DNA of 64,000 nucleotides from contig JACDNZ010000003.1 in NCBI GenBank assembly GCA_017656345.1, positions 84,251 through 148,250 on the forward strand, given 5' to 3'. Origin of the DNA: Thermosipho sp. (in: thermotogales) (lineage in GTDB: Bacteria > Thermotogota > Thermotogae > Thermotogales > Fervidobacteriaceae). Under the pieces are notes generated by a model. The model saw nothing but the letters and a program-made list of their open reading frames with translations, was not told the origin of the DNA and searched no databases. This document shows, in pieces, positions 12,356 through 25,608 of this stretch; the first letter of the stretch is position 1, and each line of letters begins with the position of its first letter. A program made the translations under genes and the position numbers.

Positions 12356-12909
12356 TTTATCACCACCTGATAATTATCCATCAAAATTCTCTTAAGCTGC
12401 TTATCAATCGTCTCTAAAATTCCTGGCCCGCTGACATTATATACTCCCACATCCAATTCAACTTCCCGAACCTTCTTATTATCTATCATTATATATTCAT
12501 CAAGAGCCCGAAGTTTTAAAATTGGGGCGTTAAATACTTTAAAAAACAAATTTAATGAAACCACAAAAACTAATATTGATATTAGTAACAATAGCACCGG
12601 TACCAAATATCCCTCGTATTTTCGTTCTTTAGGCTTTTTTTCAATCTCAGGCTCGTTATAAACCTCTTTTACACCTTCTTTATAAAGCTTATAAAGATCT
12701 TCTTCAATATTCAAATAACTCTTCAACTTTGCTAGATGATTTTTTACATAAATCTCCGGCCCTGAAAAATCTGCACTTAAATATCTATCAAGGGTAGTTT
12801 TATCAATACCCAGGGATATGGAAATATGCAATAAAGAATAATTAGAGGACTCTACCTCTTTTTTTAAAATTTCTGATAAAATTTCCCAGCTAGTTTTCTC
12901 CATAATCAA
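12343..12909 (-). CDS. HTH protein with single TM segment (RodZ-like architecture)
   Basis: N-terminal XRE-like HTH, central TM LVPVLLLLISILVFVVSLNLFF. Confidence 0.5.
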   Translation of the reverse strand: MIMEKTSWEILSEILKKEVESSNYSLLHISISLGIDKTTLDRYLSADFSGPEIYVKNHLAKLKSYLNIEEDLYKLYKEGVKEVYNEPEIEKKPKERKYEGYLVPVLLLLISILVFVVSLNLFFKVFNAPILKLRALDEYIMIDNKKVREVELDVGVYNVSGPGILETIDKQLKRILMDNYQVVIKWEK

Positions 12910-12944
12910 TTTAATTATACTCTAATTATACATCACATTGCAAG

Positions 12945-15053
12945 TTAATTACTTTTATAAATTTTACTTAATAAAGTGGGCAACAAACTTAAACTTAAAA
13001 ACGAACTTGAAGTCATTGTAACCCACATAATCATAACTAAATATTCATGAATTTTGAACGGTGATAAAATCAACACAGATAACCCTATAGCAAGCCCTAG
13101 AGCATTTGCAAGTATAGGCTTTGAAGTAGTTTCATATGTTTTAGTCAATACTAAATCTACTTCGCTATATTTTTTAAGATTATATCCAAAATTTTCAATA
13201 AAATGTATAGCATAATCGATTCCAACACCTACTACAATACTTCCCATTGTTGCTGTGATTATACTTAGTTTTATGCCAGAATATCCCATAAAGCCAAACA
13301 AAACCACCAAAGTCAAACTAATTGGAAAAATCGATATAAATGCCTTCTTCAAATCCTTAAATCTTATAAACACTATCACAAAAACCATCAATACAGCAAA
13401 TAACAAGGACTTAATCTGCTGTGGTACAATTTTCTCATTCATTTCTTTCATAACATAAGGAATCCCCGTAACTTTAATTGGATCCTCAACTAATCTTTCA
13501 ATAGATTCTAACTGTGTTCTATTAATTTCCTTTGGGAAAATAATTATTCTTCCAGCCTTTTTATCTCTGTTTAAAAAGTTGGTGTAAATATTTGGAACTA
13601 AATTTAAAAGAATCTTTACCTGTGCACTATTTTCTGGATAACCTTCTCTCTTTAGTATCTTCTCATTAATACTCGTTAAAACATCGTAAAATGAGACAAC
13701 TTTATTTCCGTTTTTTCTGAACTCTTCTTCTATCCTTAACACTTTATTTGCAAATTCCGGCTCAATTGGGTCAAAAGTTGTTTCAAAATAGGCAAAAACC
13801 GGTATTGACATTCCAAATATATCTTGTGAAATGTCAATATTTTTCTTTACTTCTGTGTAATCCTTGTACATATCTATCATATAAAATTCATTATTAATCA
13901 TAAAAATTCCTGGAAAAAATGCAGTAAATAATATAATTGAGATTATAATTGATTTTTTTCCAAGTAAACTTTCAAATAGTTTTGAAATTTTACTTTCTCT
14001 TTCTACGGTTTTTATATCATCGTGTAACAAAATTATAGGAAGGAAAAGCCAGGTTGCTATACCGGCAAATGTAATTCCAATACTGCTAATTATCGATAAC
14101 TCAGAAAGTGACTGAGAACTTATAAAAGCCAAAGACAAAAAACCTGCAACAGTAGTAACTGTTGTTAAAATCATTGCTATACCCGTGCTCCTAAAAGTCT
14201 CAGTAAGAGCTTGAATTTTATCTCTACCTTTTTTTAAATCAATATAATGTGAAACAAAATGTAATCCATCGGCACTTCCCATCACAATTGTAAATATTGG
14301 AGCTAAAATTGTTAAAAGTGAAATTTCACCTTTCACCCAACCAATAAATCCCATAGTCCATAATGCACCTATTCCTGCAGGAAAAACAGAAAAAAATGTT
14401 GCCTTAAAATCCCCTAATCTCCATTTAAACACAAAAAATACAGTTAAAATAGCAAGAGGTGGAAGAGTAAATATGATAAATAACATGTAGTCAAAGATTT
14501 TTTCTTCTAAATATTTAGTACCTGCAAAATAATGTGGAATGTCACTCAAAACACTATCTAATTTTTTAACAATTTCTCCTTTTCTAGGTATAACATACAG
14601 CATTAAATAATATTTCCCATTTTTCTCAACTATATTTTCGATATTCATCATTTTTATAAAGTTAATCGCATAACTGTAATTTTCTTCAGTAATTTCCGAA
14701 ACATTAATTTTCCTAAACCCTACCGGGATCTCATCTGGTAAGGGAGAAACAACATCTAAAATTCCATCTATTGATTTTATCTTCTTCTCAATCTCTTTAA
14801 TTTTCTTCAATCCTTCCAAAGATAAAGGGTCAAAATTTAGTTCAAAAATAACATTCACTTGATCATTAGACAAAAAAGTTTGCTCCATTTTATTTAAAAT
14901 AGCTACATACTTTGAATTTCTTGACATAAACAATGTAAAATCAGTATTAATTCTTATTCTAAAAATTCCCAAAAGAAAAAATATGTTAAGAACAATAAGA
15001 AATATCAACAGTATTTTTTTGTATTTTATAAAAAATTCTACGTATTTTTCCAC
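12945..15053 (-). CDS. RND/MMPL-family transporter
   Basis: 702 aa, two repeats of TM1+large loop+TM bundle, GSADGLHFVSHY and GVGIDYAIHFIENF. Confidence 0.88.
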   Translation of the reverse strand: MEKYVEFFIKYKKILLIFLIVLNIFFLLGIFRIRINTDFTLFMSRNSKYVAILNKMEQTFLSNDQVNVIFELNFDPLSLEGLKKIKEIEKKIKSIDGILDVVSPLPDEIPVGFRKINVSEITEENYSYAINFIKMMNIENIVEKNGKYYLMLYVIPRKGEIVKKLDSVLSDIPHYFAGTKYLEEKIFDYMLFIIFTLPPLAILTVFFVFKWRLGDFKATFFSVFPAGIGALWTMGFIGWVKGEISLLTILAPIFTIVMGSADGLHFVSHYIDLKKGRDKIQALTETFRSTGIAMILTTVTTVAGFLSLAFISSQSLSELSIISSIGITFAGIATWLFLPIILLHDDIKTVERESKISKLFESLLGKKSIIISIILFTAFFPGIFMINNEFYMIDMYKDYTEVKKNIDISQDIFGMSIPVFAYFETTFDPIEPEFANKVLRIEEEFRKNGNKVVSFYDVLTSINEKILKREGYPENSAQVKILLNLVPNIYTNFLNRDKKAGRIIIFPKEINRTQLESIERLVEDPIKVTGIPYVMKEMNEKIVPQQIKSLLFAVLMVFVIVFIRFKDLKKAFISIFPISLTLVVLFGFMGYSGIKLSIITATMGSIVVGVGIDYAIHFIENFGYNLKKYSEVDLVLTKTYETTSKPILANALGLAIGLSVLILSPFKIHEYLVMIMWVTMTSSSFLSLSLLPTLLSKIYKSN

Positions 15054-15056
15054 GTT

Positions 15057-16019
15057 TTATCCCTCCTCCATTATCTGCTCCATGAATTCAACAATTTCCA
15101 CATTTAATGTTCCACCACTCTTAATACTTCTTTCAATAAAATATATTTTCTTTATTATTTCTTTCAGCTCTTCTACATTGTAAAGTTTGACGTGATTCAC
15201 TGGAGTAAATTCTTGACCACTGAACTTAAATCCTAAAAATCTCGCTACTTTTGGCAAGGACACATTCATTTTCCTTGCATACTCTTTTATTTCATTCCAA
15301 TTATATTTTTCTTTATATTCAACACTTAATACTATATTAAACAAAAAAATAAAATGTTTAGCTACTGCGGAAATAATGTGAGTTTCATCATAATCATTTA
15401 GAATTTCATGTAGTTTTTCAAAAGCTTTCCTGTTTTTTTCTGAAATCATAAAACAAAATTCATCCAATTTTGAAATAGAATGTTTGTGTACAAACTCTTC
15501 TATTATCTCAATTGTCAATTTTTCTCCCAATACTTTTAATTTGCTAATTTCATTAAATAAAGCATATTCATCCGGGCCAACAATTTCAAATAAAAACTCT
15601 GGAACTTTTTCATCAAATTCCAGTCCTTCTTTTTCTATTAAACTTTTTATATACAAAAGCCATTTCTTTTTTTCCCACGGATTTGGTACAGTAAAACTTT
15701 CAGATTTAACCTCTAATTCCAAACCTTTAATTTCGTTTTTTATAGGTTTAACCGTTCTTAAAAAAATTGTCAAACTATCTGGTATGTTTAAATTAAATAT
15801 TTCTCTTTTTTCTGACAATTTCCAGTTATCAAAATCAATAAGATCTATCACACATTCTTTTGAAAACAAACCAATATTTGTAGTTTTCTCTAATATTATC
15901 TCAATTTTGTCCTTTTCATCTGAATATAATCTTAAATACTCTGCATTCTCTTTTAAAAATTCCTTTACAAAAAATTCCTTGCCCAAATCTGAATTACCAT
16001 ATAAATTAATTATCGGCAT
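15057..16019 (-). CDS. holA: DNA polymerase III delta subunit (HolA-like)
   Basis: YGNSDLGKEFFVKEF N-terminus and delta-like helical C-terminus; divergent. Confidence 0.6.
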   Translation of the reverse strand: MPIINLYGNSDLGKEFFVKEFLKENAEYLRLYSDEKDKIEIILEKTTNIGLFSKECVIDLIDFDNWKLSEKREIFNLNIPDSLTIFLRTVKPIKNEIKGLELEVKSESFTVPNPWEKKKWLLYIKSLIEKEGLEFDEKVPEFLFEIVGPDEYALFNEISKLKVLGEKLTIEIIEEFVHKHSISKLDEFCFMISEKNRKAFEKLHEILNDYDETHIISAVAKHFIFLFNIVLSVEYKEKYNWNEIKEYARKMNVSLPKVARFLGFKFSGQEFTPVNHVKLYNVEELKEIIKKIYFIERSIKSGGTLNVEIVEFMEQIMEEG

Positions 16020-16129
16020 GTCATCACCTCATATCACCATTATCGCTTTAAATATTTTAACACAATTATTTCTTGTGTTTATTAATTTTTCAATTTATTG
16101 TACAATAATTAAAAAGGTAGGTTGAAAAA

Positions 16130-16990
16130 ATGTTGGAAAAATGTATGCTTTGTCCCAGAAAATGTGGAGTAAATCGATACAAAAACAAGGGAATATGTGG
16201 AGTAAAAGATAAAATACTAATCTCAAATATACTTCTCCATAAAGGGGAAGAACCTCCAATTTCGGGAAAAAATGGTGCAGGTATAGTATTCTTTTCGGGA
16301 TGCCCTATGAAATGTATTTATTGTCAAAACATGGGATTTTCACAAAGGGGTTTAGGAATAGAAATAACCGTAAAAGAATTAGCAAATGCTTTCATATTGT
16401 TACAAGAAAATGGAGCTCATACCTTAGACCTTGTAACTCCAAGCCCTCATGCGCTTCATATTATCGAAGCTTTAAAAATAGCTAAAGAAATGGGATTAAA
16501 GATTCCGGTTGTGTACAATACTTCAAGTTATGAAAATGTAGAAACTTTAAAGTTATTTGAAGATTATGTTGATATTTATCTTGCAGATATAAGATATACT
16601 AACTCCTATTATGGAGAAAAATACTCAAAAGTAACAAATTACTGGGAAATAGCTCAAGAAGCAATCAAAGAAATGTATAGACAGGTTGGGCCATACAATA
16701 ATAAAACCAGGAAAGGCTTAATAGTAAGAATACTTATTTTACCTAACAAAGTCTCTGGCCATTTTGAAGCATTGAGATTTATTGCAGAACTTGATAGCAG
16801 AATACCTGTTTCACTCATGTCACAATATATGCCAGTTTTCGGTGCAAAAAACGATGAATTAATTGGAAGAAAAATTACTAATGCAGAATACCTTGAAGCA
16901 ATTGAATACATGGAACTTCTCGGTTTAAATGGTTGGATTCAAACTAATGAAAAAGATAAACTTACAACAAAGGCAGTGAAATGGCGATGA
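16130..16990 (+). CDS. Radical SAM protein, PflX/COG1313-like
   Basis: CMLCPRKCGVNR and CPMKCIYCQN. Confidence 0.85.
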   Translation: MLEKCMLCPRKCGVNRYKNKGICGVKDKILISNILLHKGEEPPISGKNGAGIVFFSGCPMKCIYCQNMGFSQRGLGIEITVKELANAFILLQENGAHTLDLVTPSPHALHIIEALKIAKEMGLKIPVVYNTSSYENVETLKLFEDYVDIYLADIRYTNSYYGEKYSKVTNYWEIAQEAIKEMYRQVGPYNNKTRKGLIVRILILPNKVSGHFEALRFIAELDSRIPVSLMSQYMPVFGAKNDELIGRKITNAEYLEAIEYMELLGLNGWIQTNEKDKLTTKAVKWR

Positions 16991-17772
16991 TTATTGTTAA
17001 TCCTTCTGGAACATTACCAATAACCGTTACATACTCCTGTAGTATGAACTGTAAACATTGTGGTGGAGTCTACATAAAAAGAATGCCTCATATCTCAAAT
17101 ATTGAAAAGTATGCTAAAAAATACAATTCTTTCCTTATTAGTGGCGGAATGACAAAAGATGGAAACATTCCATTTTCAAGTTATCTTGAAAAATTAAGAA
17201 TCCTTAAAGAAAGATACAATTTACTATACAATTTTCATATTGGTTTTCCTAAATATCCTCCTTTTGAAATCGAAAATGTTGCTGATGTCGTAAGTTTTGA
17301 TTTTTTCTCAGATGAAAAAATTTTAAACGAAATATACGGAATCAAAAGATCAACCGATGAAATTTTAAATGCTGTTTTACCACTAAAAACCCCAAAAATT
17401 CCACATATTACTATAGGAATCTTATGTGGGAAAATCACACACGAGTTAAAAAGCATTGAAATTTTGAGTAATTATTTTGATACAATAGTATTAAACATAT
17501 TAATTCCTACAAAAAACACTTTTTATGAAAAATGTTCTCCACCCAAAGTAGAAGAAGTTTCCGAAATATTCAAAGAAGCAAAAAGAAAATTTGAAAAAGT
17601 AATATTGGGTTGTATGCATCCACATGGTGAATATAGAAAAAAGTTACTATCAAATATTTCAGACTATCTTGATGTATTTGTTAATTCTTCAAGCAAAGAA
17701 TATGATTTTAAAGGTTGTTGCGCTCTTTTAAATATCGAAAATTCCCAAATTAAGAAGGAGGAAAATAAATGA
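16981..17772 (+). CDS. Radical SAM protein
   Basis: CSMNCKHCGG cluster motif. Confidence 0.75.
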   Translation: MAMIIVNPSGTLPITVTYSCSMNCKHCGGVYIKRMPHISNIEKYAKKYNSFLISGGMTKDGNIPFSSYLEKLRILKERYNLLYNFHIGFPKYPPFEIENVADVVSFDFFSDEKILNEIYGIKRSTDEILNAVLPLKTPKIPHITIGILCGKITHELKSIEILSNYFDTIVLNILIPTKNTFYEKCSPPKVEEVSEIFKEAKRKFEKVILGCMHPHGEYRKKLLSNISDYLDVFVNSSSKEYDFKGCCALLNIENSQIKKEENK

Positions 17773-18707
17773 ACATAGTTGGTGTTGATCTTGGAGGAAC
17801 ATATGTGAAAATTGGTTTAGTTAATTCAACTACTGGAGTAATTACAAAAAAAACTCAAATAGAAACAAAGCTCGAACTTGGCAATGATAATGTAGTAAAT
17901 AGAATTGCAGAAGCAATTCAAAAATTAACAGAGAATGAAACATATTCCGCTGTAGGTATTGGTTCACCTGGTTCAATTGACAAAGAAAACGGTATAGTTA
18001 GATTCTCTCCAAATTTCCCTGATTGGCACAACTTCCCTTTGGGACCAAAATTATCGAAACTGTTAAACAAAAAAGTTTATGTTGAAAATGATGCAAATTC
18101 TTTTGTTTTAGGTGAAAAATGGTTTGGAGCAGGGAAAGGTAAAAATCATATAGTTGCTCTGACATTGGGAACAGGGGTAGGCGGTGGAATAATTTCCCAA
18201 AACATATTAATTACCGGAACAGACGGCATAGGTGGAGAATTAGGTCATGTAATTATTAAACCTCATGGCCGATTGTGCGGTTGTGGAAATTATGGCTGCT
18301 TAGAAGCTTATGCTTCAGCAACAGCTATAGTTAAAATGGCACTAGAGAGAAGAAAAAAGTTTCCTGATTCTATGATTTTCGAAAGTAATGAAATAACGGC
18401 TAAAACTATTTTTGATGCTGCAAAACAAAATGATAGATTGGCATTAATAATTAGAGATGAAGTTGTAAATGCTTTAGCCATTGCAATAACGGGGTTTATA
18501 CATATATTCAACCCACAAGTAATTATAATTGGTGGCGGTGTTTCAAGAGCCGGGGATATACTCTTCAAACCTTTAGTTCAACAAGTTAACGAAATGGTAA
18601 TGCCTTCTTTCAAAAATTCATTTGAAATATTGCAAAGTCCATTAGTAGAAAACGCTGGTATATTGGGGGCTGCTTCTATTGTATTACAACGAGAAAAGAA
18701 AATTTGA
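17769..18707 (+). CDS. ROK-family glucokinase
   Basis: GVDLGGTYVKIGLV, GTGVGGGI, CGCGNYGCLEAYAS zinc motif. Confidence 0.93.
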   Translation: MNIVGVDLGGTYVKIGLVNSTTGVITKKTQIETKLELGNDNVVNRIAEAIQKLTENETYSAVGIGSPGSIDKENGIVRFSPNFPDWHNFPLGPKLSKLLNKKVYVENDANSFVLGEKWFGAGKGKNHIVALTLGTGVGGGIISQNILITGTDGIGGELGHVIIKPHGRLCGCGNYGCLEAYASATAIVKMALERRKKFPDSMIFESNEITAKTIFDAAKQNDRLALIIRDEVVNALAIAITGFIHIFNPQVIIIGGGVSRAGDILFKPLVQQVNEMVMPSFKNSFEILQSPLVENAGILGAASIVLQREKKI

Positions 18708-19521
18708 TGTTACATGCATAGGTAAAGCAAATCTCGATATTTTCTATTATGTTGATACACTTGAACATGAAAAAAACCACATAGCAAAAGAATTTTACTA
18801 TTATGCAGGTGGAAAGGCCACTAATGTTGCCATAAATCTCTCAAGATTGGGACTTAAAACTGCATTAATATCAGCTATAGGTAACGATATCTTTGGGCAA
18901 AAACTTCTGGAAATTTTAGAAAAAGAAAATGTAAAATTTAATGGCTCAATTGTTAACGCTTCAACTTCACTTACTAGCATAATAGTAGATGATCTTGGTA
19001 AAAATACAATATTTCATAATTTAGGTGCTAATTCACTTCTTTCTCCTAAACTAATTCCAGAAAATCTATCCTTTGTATTTATACAATCTGGAATACCAAT
19101 TAAATCACTGATAAAAGCAATTAATTCATCTAAAAGAATATTTTTAGAACTTTCCGAAACATCTCAATTTGATCAATTAAAAAACTACTTAAAAAAAGTT
19201 GAATTCGTATCACTAAATGAAAGTGAATTAAATAATATTTTCAAAACTGATAATTTAGAAACAAATCTTGAGTTACTATCAAAATATACTAATAATATCT
19301 TCTTAAAAATGGGTGAAAAAGGTCTCTTATACAAAACAACCTCAGGAAAGATTTTTTACAAACCCGCCAAAAAAATTAAAGTAAAAAACACAACTGGAGC
19401 TGGTGATGCTGCTTCTTCTGCTTTTATATTTGGAATCATAAATAATTGGGATATAGAAAAAATACTTTCCTTTAGTATTGATTATTCTTCAAAAATAGTA
19501 AAAAGCAAATATTCCACTTAA
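18679..19521 (+). CDS. PfkB-family carbohydrate kinase
   Basis: GGKATNVAINLSRLG and NTTGAGDAASSAFIFG; overlaps the ROK gene. Confidence 0.88.
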   Translation: MYYNEKRKFDVTCIGKANLDIFYYVDTLEHEKNHIAKEFYYYAGGKATNVAINLSRLGLKTALISAIGNDIFGQKLLEILEKENVKFNGSIVNASTSLTSIIVDDLGKNTIFHNLGANSLLSPKLIPENLSFVFIQSGIPIKSLIKAINSSKRIFLELSETSQFDQLKNYLKKVEFVSLNESELNNIFKTDNLETNLELLSKYTNNIFLKMGEKGLLYKTTSGKIFYKPAKKIKVKNTTGAGDAASSAFIFGIINNWDIEKILSFSIDYSSKIVKSKYST

Positions 19522-19592
19522 TTATCTTAATTTTTCTTAATTTTTTTATATTACATTATTTTCGTATAATAAGAATCATCGGGGGTGATAAA

Positions 19593-21796
<2,204 letters not shown>

Positions 21797-21836
21797 TTTA
21801 CTTAAAAACATTCATTCTTTTGAAGAAGGTGGAGTT

Positions 21837-22664
21837 ATGAAAAAATTTTTAGTTGGAATCACAGCAGTTTTATTGTTTGTTTTATTCGGGTGTATTTTTA
21901 ATAATCCGCTTGGAAAATCAGTTATTACTGTCTATTTAACGGACAAACCTATTTCTGATGTTGATAAACTTACTGTTTCGATTAAAGAATTCACTTACCA
22001 CTACTCATACGAAGATATAAACGGCGAAGAAATAGGTGTATGGGCAACACCAACCAATGTTGCAACAACGGTTGATATTCTAAGTTTAGCAGGCACCGAA
22101 GTATCTTGGTTAAAAATAGAATTACCAACTCCATCAACGGTAACTCAACTTAGATTTTATATAGAAAGCGCAACTGTAACTGTCAATGGTACAGATTATC
22201 CTGTAACAATACCAAATCCCGAATTTAAAATTATTAATCCAAGCATAACTGTAGTTGGTGACGGACAATTAATTTTAGATTTTGATGTATTAAGATCATT
22301 AAAACTTAACAACAATGGTGTTTATAAACTTACACCTGTGATAAAACCAATTTTAAGAATATCAGAAGCATATAACATTTATGGACTTGTTACTGAAAAC
22401 TCAACACCTGTTTCAAAAGCACTAGTAGCATTATTTGATACCTCAGAATCGACTGTTTTAAGAACAACCTTTACAGATTCTGATGGGAGATTTTGCCTTG
22501 GAAAATGGCCTAATAATGAGTATGTTATCAAAGTTTACAAAGATGTACAAATTCCAGATGAAAATTCTGAATTCAATATCATGAACTTAACCGAAGATGC
22601 TTCAGAAGTAGTTATCGTTAATGGTGAACCAGTTTTCGTAACAATTGATATTCCAATCACATAA
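21837..22664 (+). CDS. DUF4382-type lipoprotein
   Basis: Lipobox LFGC; VYLTDKPISDVDKLTVSIKEFTYH; carboxypeptidase-regulatory-like C-terminus. Confidence 0.7.
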   Translation: MKKFLVGITAVLLFVLFGCIFNNPLGKSVITVYLTDKPISDVDKLTVSIKEFTYHYSYEDINGEEIGVWATPTNVATTVDILSLAGTEVSWLKIELPTPSTVTQLRFYIESATVTVNGTDYPVTIPNPEFKIINPSITVVGDGQLILDFDVLRSLKLNNNGVYKLTPVIKPILRISEAYNIYGLVTENSTPVSKALVALFDTSESTVLRTTFTDSDGRFCLGKWPNNEYVIKVYKDVQIPDENSEFNIMNLTEDASEVVIVNGEPVFVTIDIPIT

Positions 22665-22707
22665 CTTAACCTCAATTAAAAAACAAAGGTTCCAGTAAAA
22701 TGATATG

Positions 22708-22769
22708 ATACCTCCAGAGTAGACAGTGCAATTAATTAAAATACACTGCTATGAGGAGGTATTTTTTAT
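22708..22769. terminator. Bidirectional terminator between convergent genes
   Basis: ATACCTCC...CAGTG...CACTG...GGAGGTAT then TTTTTT. Confidence 0.65.
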
Positions 22770-23609
22770 CTACAAATCTATTTCTGCAAAAACTCCCATA
22801 TGATCGGAAACTTTTCCATATTTATCAGTATCTGTAAATACTACTTTACTTTCTTTAACTTTAAAATCTTCTGGTACCAAAATATAATCTATTCTTGCGC
22901 GATCATTAAATCCATCCCCTCCAATGGTAGGAAATTCTAAATCATTTGGATTTGCTTTATAAAATACATCTACTAGACTTTTACCCCTTATTTTTTTATT
23001 TATAAACTCATAATACTCATTACTTCCAGCATAAACATTAAAGTCACCAGCAATTATAAAGTAATCGGTGCCATCTTCCTCAATCCAATTTCTAAGATTT
23101 TCAAATTCATATTCAAATCCCTTTTTAGGCCAATTAAAGTGTACAGAAAAAATATCAATATTTTTATTTGCAAATTTTACCATAGCTTTTACAACTTTCC
23201 TAGAATAAAAAGTATGTACATCTTTACTATAAGATACATATTTTGACTTAAAATCAAATATCTTGAACTTACTCAAAAAACCCAATCCTTCTTCCCAAAC
23301 ATCCCAACCATAATGTCCCCAATCCCATGCATAATCATACGTTATTCCATATTTCCCAAGTAATTTTTTTAATTCTATTATATAATTTCCTTTTTTTATT
23401 TTCACACCAAACTTTTCCTCAACTTCTTTTAAATCTTTATGTTGAGCTGCTTCCTGAAAAAAGATTATATCAACATCTTCATCAATTATAAATTGAGCAA
23501 TTTTTTTATGAATCCTTTCATATTGGTTCAAAAATTCATCGAAATCTCCAAATTTATCCAATTTTATCTCTTGGTATGTATGGAGGTTTAAAGTGAGAAT
23601 TTTCAACAT
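22770..23609 (-). CDS. Endonuclease/exonuclease/phosphatase-family protein
   Basis: LTLNLHTYQ, FFQEAAQHK, AGDFNVYAGSNE, VSDHMGVFAEI. Confidence 0.87.
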   Translation of the reverse strand: MLKILTLNLHTYQEIKLDKFGDFDEFLNQYERIHKKIAQFIIDEDVDIIFFQEAAQHKDLKEVEEKFGVKIKKGNYIIELKKLLGKYGITYDYAWDWGHYGWDVWEEGLGFLSKFKIFDFKSKYVSYSKDVHTFYSRKVVKAMVKFANKNIDIFSVHFNWPKKGFEYEFENLRNWIEEDGTDYFIIAGDFNVYAGSNEYYEFINKKIRGKSLVDVFYKANPNDLEFPTIGGDGFNDRARIDYILVPEDFKVKESKVVFTDTDKYGKVSDHMGVFAEIDL

Positions 23610-23716
23610 ATTTCACCACCTTTTAGAGTTTTCAAAACAATTTTAACATTTTTACAAAAAAAATTTGACTATTGTCTACTGTCATATTATAATATTACAG
23701 TAAGGGAGGTTAAAAA

Positions 23717-24094
23717 GTGTGGTTTGCTATTGATTTTTCATCGCACGTACCTGTTTATAAACAAATTATTGACAAAATAAAAATGGAAATTATTCAAGGT
23801 AATATTAAAAAAGGAGAATTTCTACCATCCATTAGAAAGCTAGCAGAAACTCTGGGAGTAAATCTTAATACAGTTTCAAGAGCTTACCGTGAACTTGTAA
23901 GCGAAGGAGTTATTAAACCTGTTCGTGGTGAAGGTTATATAGTTCAGACTGAAAATCTTGAAAATTTCAATAGATTACTTTTAAAAGAACTAGAAAATGT
24001 AGTCGAAAAATGTCTAAAAGCCGGAATATCCTATGAAACCATTTGCAACATTGTATACAAAAAGACCAGGGGGGATAAAAATGGCAATACTTAA
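23717..24094 (+). CDS. GntR-family (YtrA-type) transcriptional regulator
   Basis: VPVYKQIIDKIKMEIIQGNIKKGEFLPSIRKLAETLGVNLNTVSRAYRELVSEG. Confidence 0.93.
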   Translation: MWFAIDFSSHVPVYKQIIDKIKMEIIQGNIKKGEFLPSIRKLAETLGVNLNTVSRAYRELVSEGVIKPVRGEGYIVQTENLENFNRLLLKELENVVEKCLKAGISYETICNIVYKKTRGDKNGNT

Positions 24095-24866
24095 AGTTGA
24101 AAACCTGAAAAAGTATTATGGAGAAAACAAAGCAGTAGATGGAATAACTTTTGAAGTACAAAAAGGAGAAATTTTTGCCCTTTTAGGGCCCAATGGTGCA
24201 GGTAAAACTACCACAATAAAATGTATCCTTGGTCTCAGAAAAAAGAGTGCGGGTAAAATTTTATTAAATGGAAATTTTTCTTACCTTCCCGAAAAAAAAG
24301 AACTTTACCGTTATTTAACAGTTGAAAAAATGTTAAATATAACCAAGGAAATATCCAAATATTTTTCTAAAAAAAATGCTGTTGAGCTACTTAATGATTT
24401 CGAAATACCTTTAAATGAAAAAATAGCAAACTTATCTCATGGGATGCTTACACAACTTTACATTTCCATTGTATTTTCTGAAGATGTGGACATTTATTTT
24501 TTAGATGAACCAACTTGGGGACTTGATCCTCTAATGCGTACAAAAATCCTTGAATTAATACGCAATATGTCGTTAAAAGGAAAAACTATATTTTATACAA
24601 GTCATATACTATCCGAAATAGAAAAAATCGCAGATAAAGTTGCCATTATGTCAAACGGAAAAATTCTTGAATCCGATTATCTTGATAACATAAAAGAAAA
24701 ATATGTAGCCTGTGTAGTTAAAGATGAAGATGTAGACGGTTATCTATACAAAAAAACTGATAGTGAAAAAATTTATATAACAACTAAAGATAAAGCAAAA
24801 GGAAGAATAGAACCAGCCACTTTTGATATGATTTTTGAAGCAATCGTCAAAGGGGTGGAAAAATGA
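24081..24866 (+). CDS. ABC transporter ATP-binding protein
   Basis: GPNGAGKTTTIK, LSHGM, YFLDEPTWGLDP. Confidence 0.95.
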   Translation: MAILKVENLKKYYGENKAVDGITFEVQKGEIFALLGPNGAGKTTTIKCILGLRKKSAGKILLNGNFSYLPEKKELYRYLTVEKMLNITKEISKYFSKKNAVELLNDFEIPLNEKIANLSHGMLTQLYISIVFSEDVDIYFLDEPTWGLDPLMRTKILELIRNMSLKGKTIFYTSHILSEIEKIADKVAIMSNGKILESDYLDNIKEKYVACVVKDEDVDGYLYKKTDSEKIYITTKDKAKGRIEPATFDMIFEAIVKGVEK

Positions 24867-25606
24867 TAAAAGAATGGAATGATATGAAAGTAAGAAGTTT
24901 AGTAATTTTTTTCGTAATGGCTGGAATATTTTTCTCAATCGCTCCACTACAAAACTGGACAATTAGTATACTAAACGAAAATTCTGAGGCTCTTCAAAAA
25001 TATGTTGGTGAAAATTTTATTGAACAATTAAAAGAGTGGAATTTTTATATTTATTCCCAATGGTTTGGTAAAAACTTCGGACAAATCATTCCTATTCTTG
25101 CTATTATAATTGCTTTCCCTCTTTTCTCAAGAGAATATGAAAATGGCACAATTGATTTCTTACTTACTAGAGCTTCCAGAAAAAAGGTATTTCTCAATAA
25201 GTTTTTGTTGAGTATTTTAGTTTTAACCCTTGAAATAACTGTACTTTCATTTCTGCCACTAATATATTCTTGGATATTTTCCAAAGACTTTATAATAAGT
25301 CACACTTTCAAATTTTTAGTTCATTCTTTAATTGGAGGTATTTTCTGGTATTCTATAACCTTTCTTTTTACAACTTACTTTAATGATCAAGTAAAACCCA
25401 TTCTATCTTCAATTGTTGTGCTTGGAGCTTCAACTGCTCTTGGAATTATAAAACCGTTAAAATTTTTAAATACTTACAACTATATTCTTGGAAGCACTAT
25501 TTTTAATTCTGGAACAATAAACTGGAAATATTCATTGGCGCTCATTATGCTCAGTATATTATTCATAACAATTTCATACTCCATCTTCAAAAGGAAGGAG
25601 ATTTAA
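24863..25606 (+). CDS. ABC-2 type transporter permease
   Basis: Six hydrophobic segments, FSREYENGTIDFLLTRASRKKVFLNKF, adjacent to ATPase. Confidence 0.85.
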   Translation: MIKEWNDMKVRSLVIFFVMAGIFFSIAPLQNWTISILNENSEALQKYVGENFIEQLKEWNFYIYSQWFGKNFGQIIPILAIIIAFPLFSREYENGTIDFLLTRASRKKVFLNKFLLSILVLTLEITVLSFLPLIYSWIFSKDFIISHTFKFLVHSLIGGIFWYSITFLFTTYFNDQVKPILSSIVVLGASTALGIIKPLKFLNTYNYILGSTIFNSGTINWKYSLALIMLSILFITISYSIFKRKEI

Positions 25607-25608
25607 AT